This document shows, piece by piece, positions 1 through 5,501 of a DNA stretch of 14,310 nt. The translations under genes and the position numbers were made by a program. The number at the start of each line of letters is the position of its first letter. Positions within the stretch are counted from its first letter, which is position 1. The DNA is from Desulfovibrio sp. GTDB lineage: Bacteria; Desulfobacterota; Desulfovibrionia; Desulfovibrionales; Desulfovibrionaceae. The notes beneath the pieces were generated by a model. That model saw only the letters and a program-made list of their open reading frames with translations, was not told where the DNA came from and made no database searches. The stretch is taken from contig JAIWOE010000092.1 of assembly GCA_020217165.1 (NCBI GenBank), positions 1 to 14,310 on the forward strand, given 5' to 3'.

Positions 1-561
1 ACAGCGGACTTCACCCTGCTGTTCCTCTTTTCCATGGGCGTGCCCAAGGGCAAGTGGGGCACGCTCATCAACGTGCTGTACGAATTCAAGCGCCACGACG
101 ATGCCAACACGCCCCTGGCCAGGGCCCTGCCTGCCCTGGCCGAGGCCCACGGCGCGCATTACGCCCGCATGGGTGTGCGTGGTCTGCGCGACCTGGGTAC
201 GGCCATCTTCAACGCCATGCGCAGCCTGGGCACCACCGAGCACATGGCCAAGGCCTTCTCCATCCTGCCTACGCCCAAGTATTCCCCGGTGCAGGCCTAC
301 GAACGCCTGGTACGCAACCAGGTGGAGACCGTCACCCTGGACAAACTCGCCGGCCGGGTGGCCGCCACGGGGGTGGTGCCGTATCCTCCGGGCATCCCCC
401 TGCTCATGCCCGGGGAGCTGGCCGGCCCGGCGAGCGGGCCAATCCTGGCGTATCTCAAGTCTTTGGAGGCATTTGACAAACAATTCCCCGGCTTCACCCA
501 CGAAACCCATGGCGTGGAGGTGGAAGACGGCGTACACAAGGTGGTCTGCCTCAAGGATTGA
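1..561 (+). CDS. Orn/Lys/Arg decarboxylase, C-terminal part (AdiA-like arginine decarboxylase), 5' end outside window
   Basis: This is the C-terminal 186 residues of a PLP-dependent fold-type I decarboxylase; the reading frame is open from base 1, so the gene starts upstream. The family decarboxylates arginine, lysine or ornithine in the cytoplasm, making agmatine, cadaverine or putrescine for acid resistance or polyamine supply. Visible family features are the KGKWGTL stretch, FKRHDDANTPL, the block VVPYPPGIPLLMPGE in the C-terminal domain, and the closing FPGFTHETHGVE segment. KGKWGTL and DANTPL match E. coli AdiA as I remember it better than lysine decarboxylase CadA/LdcC, so arginine is the likelier substrate; the PLP lysine and substrate pocket lie outside the window. 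The stop codon is 14 bases before the ATG of the following HAD gene, so the two are probably co-transcribed. Confidence 0.9.
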   Translation, partial: TADFTLLFLFSMGVPKGKWGTLINVLYEFKRHDDANTPLARALPALAEAHGAHYARMGVRGLRDLGTAIFNAMRSLGTTEHMAKAFSILPTPKYSPVQAYERLVRNQVETVTLDKLAGRVAATGVVPYPPGIPLLMPGELAGPASGPILAYLKSLEAFDKQFPGFTHETHGVEVEDGVHKVVCLKD

Positions 562-575
562 GGTTGCCACGCGAG

Positions 576-1436
576 ATGGAGCATCCCTTGCATACCCTTG
601 CCTGCCCATGCGTGCCCCCGTTGCCGAAGGCCGTGTTCTTTGACATTGAAGGCACCCTCATGCACGACGGTGTGTGCATTGACGGTGCGCCCCAGGCCGT
701 GGCCGCCGTGCGCCAGGCCGGCCTTGCCGTGCGGTTCCTGACCAACATCACCGCCCGGCCGCCCGAGGCCATCGCCGCCAGCCTTGCCGGCCAGGGTATC
801 ACGGTCCACGCCCGGGAGGTCTTCACCGCCACCAGCGCCTGCGCCGCGAGCCTACGCCGGCGGCCGGGCTGCCGCGTGCACCTGCTGGTGGACCACGCCG
901 TGGAGCCCCTGTTCGAGGGCCTGCCCCGGGATGACCACGCCCCCCATGCCGTGGTGCTGGGGGACATCGGCGAACGCTTCTCCTTCACCGCCCTGGATCA
1001 GGCCTTCCAGATGCTGCAACGCGGGGCCGAGCTGTGGGCCCTGTCCCGCAATCCCTTCTGGTTCCGCAACGGACAGCGCCGGCTGGACGTGGGGGCCTTC
1101 GTGGCGGCCCTGGAAGCCGCTGCTGGCTGCACCGCCGTGCTCTGCGGAAAACCCTCGGCGACTTTTTTTCAGACCGCCCTGGATTCCCTGACCACGGACT
1201 GCGGGCCCGTACCCCCCAGCCAAGTGCTCATGGTGGGGGACGACCTCACCACGGACATCGCCGGCGCCGTCAACGCAGGCATGCCCTGCTGCCTGGTGGG
1301 CACGGGAAAATTCGCGCCGGCCCACCGCGCCCAGGCCCAAGCCCTTGGGGCTGCAGTGCTTCCCTCAGTGGCGGCGCTGCCCGAAGTGCTGCAGCGGGTT
1401 TCCCCCGCCCTGGACATGCCCCGGCAATTCCACTAG
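576..1436 (+). CDS. HAD-IIA family hydrolase, LHPP-like phosphatase
   Basis: A 286-residue soluble phosphatase of the HAD superfamily, subclass IIA. Motif I is FFDIEGTL (nucleophile D23), motif II is FLTN (T56), the motif III lysine is in CGKPSATFF (K192), and motif IV is VGDDLTTDIAGA (D222, D223, D227). The stretch LDVGAFVAALEAA before the GKP motif and the closing LVGTGKF resemble the LHPP/HDHD2 group, which acts on phosphohistidine, phospholysine or pyrophosphate; the substrate here is not determined. The second acidic residue of motif I is Glu rather than the usual Asp. I chose ATG 576, with GAGG about 11 bases upstream; a TTG at 558 overlapping the previous stop codon is an alternative start that adds six residues. 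It directly follows the decarboxylase, probably in the same transcript, and a strong hairpin lies just downstream. Confidence 0.88.
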   Translation: MEHPLHTLACPCVPPLPKAVFFDIEGTLMHDGVCIDGAPQAVAAVRQAGLAVRFLTNITARPPEAIAASLAGQGITVHAREVFTATSACAASLRRRPGCRVHLLVDHAVEPLFEGLPRDDHAPHAVVLGDIGERFSFTALDQAFQMLQRGAELWALSRNPFWFRNGQRRLDVGAFVAALEAAAGCTAVLCGKPSATFFQTALDSLTTDCGPVPPSQVLMVGDDLTTDIAGAVNAGMPCCLVGTGKFAPAHRAQAQALGAAVLPSVAALPEVLQRVSPALDMPRQFH

Positions 1437-1442
1437 GACTGG

Positions 1443-1480
1443 CAAATGTCCCCACGAGGCGTCTCGTCTCCGGGGATTTG
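1443..1480 (+). other. Strong stem-loop between the HAD gene and the signalling cassette
   Basis: CAAAT (1443-1447) and CCCC (1450-1453) pair with GGGG (1472-1475) and ATTTG (1476-1480). ACGAG (1454-1458) pairs with CTCGT (1463-1467) around a GCGT tetraloop. Unpaired are GT on the left and CTCC on the right. This gives 14 base pairs, 9 of them G-C. No run of T follows, so it is not a textbook intrinsic terminator. It sits seven bases after the HAD stop codon and about 50 bases before the response-regulator start. It probably separates the two transcription units, or protects a processed 3' end. Confidence 0.55.
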
Positions 1481-1530
1481 ATCGGAGCCACCGCTCTGTG
1501 ATGGTCCATTTGCCATGGGGAGATTGTCCT

Positions 1531-1887
1531 TTGCCGCTGCTGCTCATCGCCGACGACTCCATGTTCCAGCGTTTTACCCTGGCCAAGGTTGCGAAAACCA
1601 TGGGAATTGACGTGATTGAAGCCAGGACCGGCGCCGAGTGTCTGGAGTTGTTTTCCCGCCATGCGCCGGATGCCATGTGCCTGGACCTCAACATGCCGGA
1701 CATGACGGGCTTTGAGGTGCTGGCCGCCCTGGCGGCCCAGGCCGGCCCGCCGCCGGTGGCGGTGATTACCGCGGACATCCAGGACACCACGCGCCAGCGC
1801 GTGCTGCGTCATCCCTTCGTGACCCTGTTCAACAAACCGCTTCCCGAAGAGGCCTTCAAGGACTTTTTGCAACATGCCCTGTTCTGA
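1531..1887 (+). CDS. Single-domain response regulator (CheY-like receiver)
   Basis: A 118-residue protein consisting of a receiver domain only. The acidic pair is D8-D9 in LLLIADDS, the phospho-acceptor is D52 in CLDLNMPDMTGFE, the switch Thr is T80 in AVITAD, and the conserved Lys is K102 in FNKPL. All catalytic residues are therefore present, and it should accept phosphate from a kinase or Hpt protein. With no output domain it must act by protein contact, as CheY does. I chose TTG 1531 because GGGGAG (1517-1522) lies 8 bases upstream and the protein then begins right at the first beta strand; an ATG at 1501 would add ten residues. Its 3' end overlaps the CheC-like gene by 14 bases, which implies translational coupling. 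The window contains no cognate histidine kinase. Confidence 0.9.
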   Translation: MPLLLIADDSMFQRFTLAKVAKTMGIDVIEARTGAECLELFSRHAPDAMCLDLNMPDMTGFEVLAALAAQAGPPPVAVITADIQDTTRQRVLRHPFVTLFNKPLPEEAFKDFLQHALF

Positions 1888-2530
1888 TCCTGGATCGCCC
1901 GCCGGACCTTGCTGCCATGCCAACGAGCTGCAGTTGGACCTGCTGCGCGAGCTCATCAACGTGGGCATCGGCCGGGCGGCTGCGGCCATCAACCAGCTGA
2001 CCCAGTCCCACGTGGTGCTCAGCGTGCCCCGCGTGCAGGTGCTGCGGGTGGCCGAGGCTCTGGCCGAGGCTGGCGATGTCTGCAGGGCGCATGTCTCGGT
2101 GGTGGAACTGGGCTTCGATGGCCTGTTCACCGGCAGCGCCGTGCTCATCTTCACCCCCGAGGAAGCCTCCCGCCTGGTGCGCATCCTCCTGGGCGACGAC
2201 CCTTCCCCTGAAGAACAGCACCTCATGCACGCCGGCACCTTGCAGGAGGTGGGCAACCTGGTGCTTAATGCGGTGATGGGCAGCATCGCCAATATCCTGG
2301 GGGATTCCTTCACCTATCTGCCCCCCGATCACTTTGAAACCCCCTTTGCCGACCTGCTGCTGCACGATGCTTCGGAAGAAGCCGTCATCCTCATTGCCCG
2401 GACAAGCTTTGTCCTGGAGGATCATGTGGTGGAGGGCACGGTGCTGGTGGTGTTCAAGCAAGGCTCCTTTGCGGCGCTGCTGGAGGCGGTGGATGCCACC
2501 CTGCGTGCGGCGGGCATGCCGGAAACATGA
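1874..2530 (+). CDS. CheC-family response-regulator phosphatase
   Basis: A 218-residue protein with the two helical motifs of the CheC/CheX/FliY phosphatases. The first is DLLRELINVGIG, giving the D-x3-E-x2-N pattern (D22, E26, N29). The second is LQEVGNLVLNAVMG (E125, N128). The Glu-Asn pairs lie 99 residues apart, which fits a two-site CheC rather than one-site CheX, and the length is close to that of Thermotoga CheC. The family hydrolyses the aspartyl phosphate of CheY-type receivers: Glu contacts the receiver and Asn positions the water. The second motif has Gly where the first has Asp, so the sites may differ in strength. Overlap with the response-regulator gene makes that receiver the obvious substrate. 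There is no CheD gene in the window, the usual partner of CheC in chemotaxis systems. Confidence 0.85.
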   Translation: MPCSDPGSPAGPCCHANELQLDLLRELINVGIGRAAAAINQLTQSHVVLSVPRVQVLRVAEALAEAGDVCRAHVSVVELGFDGLFTGSAVLIFTPEEASRLVRILLGDDPSPEEQHLMHAGTLQEVGNLVLNAVMGSIANILGDSFTYLPPDHFETPFADLLLHDASEEAVILIARTSFVLEDHVVEGTVLVVFKQGSFAALLEAVDATLRAAGMPET

Positions 2531-2542
2531 GGCAACGTGACC

Positions 2543-2848
2543 ATGACCCTGGATCACCGCGTGTTCGTGGAGAGCTGTCAGGAGCACCTCGACCACGCCG
2601 AGCAAGCCATTCTGGACCTTGAGCAGGGCGGTGCGTTCCTGGCCCTGCTGCAGCAGGTCTTCCGCAGCCTGCACACCATCAAGGGCGATGCCAGCACCGT
2701 GGGCGATGCCCAGGTGGCCGGCCAGGCCCACGACATGGAGGATCTGGTGGAGGCCATCATGGCCGCCGGGCCGCCCTTCACCAGGACCCACGGCTCCCAA
2801 CTGCTCAACCGGCTGGATCATCTCCGGGCCGCCCTGCGCCGCGTATGA
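2543..2848 (+). CDS. Stand-alone Hpt (histidine phosphotransfer) domain protein
   Basis: A 101-residue, mostly helical protein with the phospho-acceptor motif SLHTIKGDAS (H44), the signature of Hpt domains and of the CheA P1 domain. The HxxKG core is intact. The rest reads as an amphipathic four-helix bundle (FVESCQEHLDHAEQAIL at the N-terminus; LLNRLDHLRAAL at the C-terminus), with no kinase or receiver domain attached. Its expected role is to shuttle phosphate between receivers, or from a kinase encoded elsewhere to a receiver. The GAGG overlapping the previous stop codon lies 10 bases before ATG 2543; a GTG at 2537 is only 4 bases from it and less likely. The 3' end overlaps the diguanylate cyclase start by an ATGA junction, so the two are probably translationally coupled. 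Confidence 0.85.
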   Translation: MTLDHRVFVESCQEHLDHAEQAILDLEQGGAFLALLQQVFRSLHTIKGDASTVGDAQVAGQAHDMEDLVEAIMAAGPPFTRTHGSQLLNRLDHLRAALRRV

Positions 2849-3840
2849 TCACGCCACCCTGCGTCCACATCTGCTTTCCCATCCTGGACCTCATGCCCCT
2901 GGGCGTGGTGGTGTTTGACAGCAGCTACACCATCCTGCTCTGGAACAAATGCCTGGAGCAATGGACCGGCCTGAGTGGCGACGCCATGCGCGGGGAGAAC
3001 CTGCTGGCCCGCTTCCCCGCCCTGGACGACCGCAAGTACCGTTCCCGGCTGGATCCCCTGTTCCAGGGCGGTCCGCCGGCCATTTTCTCCTACCACCTGC
3101 ATCATCATCTCATCCCGGCCCATCTGCCCGACGGCGCCTGCCGCCGGCAGCACTGCATCGCCAGCAGCCTGCGTCTGGAGCCCAACAGTCCGCCCCTGGC
3201 CGTGCTCACCATGCAGGACATGACGGAGGTGCATCACCGCATTGCGGAAATCGCCGCCCTGCGGGAACAGGCCCTCAGCGAACTGGCCCTGCGCAAGCAG
3301 GTGGAGGCATCCCTGCTGGAAAGCCAGGAACAGCTGCGGATGCTGGCCACCACCGACGACCTGACCGGCGTGGCCAACCGCCGGAAGATCATGAGCGTGC
3401 TCAAGGCCGAACTGGGCCGCGCCAAGCGCCACGGCGCGCCCGTGAGCCTGATTGCCGTGGATGCCGACTATTTCAAACGCATCAATGACACCCATGGGCA
3501 TGACGTGGGCGACGAAGCCCTGCGGCACCTGGCCGAAGTCCTGCGCCGCCAGGTGCGCGAGGTGGATCTGGTGGGGCGTCTGGGCGGGGAGGAATTCGCC
3601 GTGGTGTTGCCGGAAACCGGCCTGGAAGAAGCCTGCCACGTGGCCGAACGCCTGCGCCAGGCCGTGGCGCGTTCGCCCCTTGTCCATGGCGGGCACGTCA
3701 TTTCCATGACCATGAGCGCCGGCGTGGTTGCTTCCAACCCCCACGCAGGGGATGATCCCCAAACCCTCATGAAACGTGCGGACAACGCCCTCTACCATGC
3801 CAAGCATGCCGGCCGAAATCGTGTGGAGTGCAGCCCCTGA
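2845..3840 (+). CDS. PAS-GGDEF diguanylate cyclase
   Basis: A 331-residue cytoplasmic protein with no membrane segment. Residues about 15-125 form a PAS sensor (LGVVVFDSSYTILLWNKCLE). Residues about 128-165 are a charged helix likely to form a dimeric coiled coil. Residues 166-330 are a GGDEF domain starting at TTDDLTGVANRR. The active-site loop is GGEEF (247-251), a catalytically competent variant. The metal-binding D206 is present, and the inhibitory RxxD site (R238-D241) sits at the usual five-residue distance, so c-di-GMP feedback inhibition is expected. It should make c-di-GMP from two GTP. No receiver domain is fused to it, so any control by the neighbouring phosphorelay would be indirect, perhaps through PAS-receiver contact; that is inference. 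The ATG overlaps the Hpt stop codon and lacks a clear Shine-Dalgarno, consistent with translational coupling. Confidence 0.93.
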   Translation: MITPPCVHICFPILDLMPLGVVVFDSSYTILLWNKCLEQWTGLSGDAMRGENLLARFPALDDRKYRSRLDPLFQGGPPAIFSYHLHHHLIPAHLPDGACRRQHCIASSLRLEPNSPPLAVLTMQDMTEVHHRIAEIAALREQALSELALRKQVEASLLESQEQLRMLATTDDLTGVANRRKIMSVLKAELGRAKRHGAPVSLIAVDADYFKRINDTHGHDVGDEALRHLAEVLRRQVREVDLVGRLGGEEFAVVLPETGLEEACHVAERLRQAVARSPLVHGGHVISMTMSAGVVASNPHAGDDPQTLMKRADNALYHAKHAGRNRVECSP

Positions 3841-3867
3841 ACCCCGGCCGCCAGCCAGACGAGGGTG

Positions 3868-4374
3868 CTACGTCACAATGCGCCCCAGCAGCCTGGAACG
3901 CTTGAACCAGCGCGACATGCGGCGGCCCACCACAAAGCCCACATAGCCCACCACCAGCAGGGCCACCACGGCCAGGGGCACCACCCACAGGGGCGAATAC
4001 GCCTTGAGGATGCCCGCCACCACCTGCCCCGGATGGCGCAGAATGGAAGACACCCGTTCCCCGGAAGCCAGCATGAGGGCCATGACGGCATAGGCTGCCA
4101 TGTAATACACCGCCACCACCCCGGCCCAGATCAGGGTGGGTAGTTTGCGGATGATGAAGCCGAAGACCATCCAGCCGATGAGCACCTCCACCCCGCACAG
4201 GGCCAACAGGGCCAGGGCAGGCCAGCCCATATCGTCCAACAACAGGGCCAGATAGACCACGGGTCCCACCACCGGGAACAACGGCGGCAGGGAGACCAGC
4301 ACGGCCACGGCCAGCCCCAGTTGGGCGCCGAGGCCGGCCAGTGCCGAACGTTGTTGTGGAACCCGCTGCGCCAT
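3868..4374 (-). CDS. Four-helix integral membrane protein of unknown function
   Basis: I do not recognise this 168-residue protein. It has about four hydrophobic segments (roughly residues 14-46, 54-76, 81-104 and 128-151). A positively charged tail (RRMSRWFKRSRLLGR) suggests a cytoplasmic C-terminus. No catalytic motif or metal-ligand cluster is evident; the loop at about 104-127 contains SGERVSSILRHPGQ. The ATG at 4374 has GGAG six bases upstream; an upstream GTG at 4389 is less likely. The gene is convergent with the diguanylate cyclase, 27 bases apart, and diverges from the region leading to frd, so it appears monocistronic. Its codon use and GC content look like those of its neighbours. 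Confidence 0.75.
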   Translation of the reverse strand: MAQRVPQQRSALAGLGAQLGLAVAVLVSLPPLFPVVGPVVYLALLLDDMGWPALALLALCGVEVLIGWMVFGFIIRKLPTLIWAGVVAVYYMAAYAVMALMLASGERVSSILRHPGQVVAGILKAYSPLWVVPLAVVALLVVGYVGFVVGRRMSRWFKRSRLLGRIVT

Positions 4375-4449
4375 GGAGCACTCCGCCACCGCGTGTCTGC
4401 TGTCTGGGAACGCGTCTTTGAAGACTGCTGAAAACCCGCCCCCGAGTCA

Positions 4450-4732
4450 ACATGTGTTGTGCCGTGGCTTTGTGGACAAGGCCCCGGTCAAGGTGGCCGT
4501 GCGGCTGTATCCCAACGGCCGTGTGACCTTCCACTACGGCAGCGGGAACGCCCACATCGGCAGGCATCCCGGCCGGGACAAGACCATCGGCATTTCCCTG
4601 AAGGAACAGGGCAAGGGCATGCACCTGGGATTGCACAACGACCTGAGCCGGCTCGGCAGTGCCCAGACCCTGCAGTTCACTCCTGTTGGCTTGCGATCCA
4701 CCCCCTGGCTGTCCCCCTTGCTGATGCAGTAG
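4450..4732 (+). pseudogene. Probable remnant of a secreted beta-domain protein upstream of frdC
   Basis: This open stretch has no credible start or Shine-Dalgarno. Its translation contains protein-like text: a segment KVAVRLYPNGRVTFHYGSGN, then DKTIGIS, GMHLGLHND, and LQFTPVG. This resembles the beta-strand pattern of an extracellular domain I recall from secreted proteins ('F.V.LY.dGrI.F.YG...TIGI...'), usually found inside much larger exported proteins. Upstream residues lose this character, there is no signal peptide, and the final stretch after FTPVG reads as non-homologous text before the stop. I therefore call it the decayed 3' fragment of a gene, not a working one. It fills most of the otherwise gene-free 4375-4835 gap. 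A small functional protein cannot be excluded. Confidence 0.4.
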
Positions 4733-4747
4733 CGCCACATCACCACG

Positions 4748-4776
4748 TTGACATCCTCGGCCTCCTGCAGGAATGT
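4748..4776 (+). promoter_or_regulatory. Weak sigma70-like promoter candidate for the frd operon
   Basis: A perfect TTGACA (4748-4753) lies about 80 bases before the frdC start. At a 17-base spacing it is followed by GAATGT, a poor match to TATAAT, and an 18-base spacing gives AATGTC, no better. The position suits an frd promoter, but the -10 match is too weak to be sure. I see no clear FNR/HcpR- or Rex-type palindrome between 4440 and 4836. Confidence 0.22.
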
Positions 4777-4835
4777 CGGCGCATGCATTCCCGGGACGCA
4801 TCCCCGCGCTCCGGGTCCACGGAGGTCCCATCCCC

Positions 4836-5492
4836 ATGCCCAATCCCCCGCAGTATGCCTTGCAGGCGCCCACCACCACCGGCCCCGCCTGGGCAGACTG
4901 GCTGCAGCTGTGCACCGGCGCGGCGCTCCTGCTGTTCATGTGGGCCCACATGCTCCTGGTGGCCAGCGTGTTGCTGGGTCCCGCCACCATGAACGCCCTG
5001 GCCGGCCTCCTGGAGGCCACGGGCCTGGTCCAGCTGGGCGGGCCGTGCATCGGCCTGCTGTTCCTCGTCCATTGCGTGCTCACGGCCCGTCGCATCCCCT
5101 TCCGCCAGCTGGAACAGCGCGCCATCTGGGAGCACGCCCGCCTGCTCAAGCATCGCGACACCTGGCTGTGGCTGGCGCAGGTGGCCTCGGCCCTGGTGGT
5201 GCTGGTGCTGGGCGTGGCCCACATGTGGACCGTGCTGGCCGACCTGCCCATCACCGCGGCCAAAAGCGCGGCCCGGGTGCAGCGCTGGCCCTGGACGCTC
5301 CTGTACCTGGTCCTGCTGCCCATGGTGGAGCTGCACGTGGCCATCGGGTTCTACCGGCTCGGGGTCAAATGGGGATTCATTTCCAGCCGTCGCCGTCCCC
5401 TGGGCGTCAAGGCGGAAAAGCTGCTGCTGGTGGTGTGCCTGGCCATTGGCCTGCTCACCCTCCTCCGTTTTCTCACCCTGAGCGTGGAATAA
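4836..5492 (+). CDS. frdC: Quinol:fumarate reductase, di-heme cytochrome b membrane subunit
   Basis: A 218-residue membrane anchor with five predicted helices, of the Wolinella/D. gigas di-heme type that forms one polypeptide (not the FrdC+FrdD pair of E. coli). It oxidises menaquinol and passes electrons through two b hemes to FrdB. Likely heme ligands are H38, H79, H129 and H167, with spacing close to Wolinella H44, H93, H143 and H182. E60 lies 22 residues after the first ligand, as does the Wolinella quinol-site E66. E165 lies two residues before the last ligand, like E180 of the transmembrane 'E-pathway' proton route. ATG 4836 has GGAGG ten bases upstream; an ATG at 4773 would add 21 residues with no membrane or family character. 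It is followed nine bases later by frdA. Confidence 0.95.
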   Translation: MPNPPQYALQAPTTTGPAWADWLQLCTGAALLLFMWAHMLLVASVLLGPATMNALAGLLEATGLVQLGGPCIGLLFLVHCVLTARRIPFRQLEQRAIWEHARLLKHRDTWLWLAQVASALVVLVLGVAHMWTVLADLPITAAKSAARVQRWPWTLLYLVLLPMVELHVAIGFYRLGVKWGFISSRRRPLGVKAEKLLLVVCLAIGLLTLLRFLTLSVE

Positions 5493-5501
5493 GGAACGGC
5501 C

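Noticed and set aside
2537..2542. GTG start for the Hpt gene
   Set aside because: The only Shine-Dalgarno-like GAGG is four bases away, too close; ATG 2543 fits better.
3093..3156. His/Cys cluster in the PAS domain of the diguanylate cyclase (HLHHH, then C99, H103, C104), a possible metal or heme site
   Set aside because: Related PAS-GGDEF proteins have a similar hydrophobic/basic stretch here without the histidines, so the cluster may be chance; no recognised metal-binding pattern.
4471..4484. Short palindrome around TTGTGGACAA as a redox-regulator site for frd
   Set aside because: Only ten bases, imperfect match to Rex- or HcpR-type operators, far from frdC and within the coding-like remnant.
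3767..5344. A 525-codon minus-strand open frame across the membrane gene and frdC
   Set aside because: It runs through an intergenic region and two better-supported genes in another frame, with compositionally biased translation.
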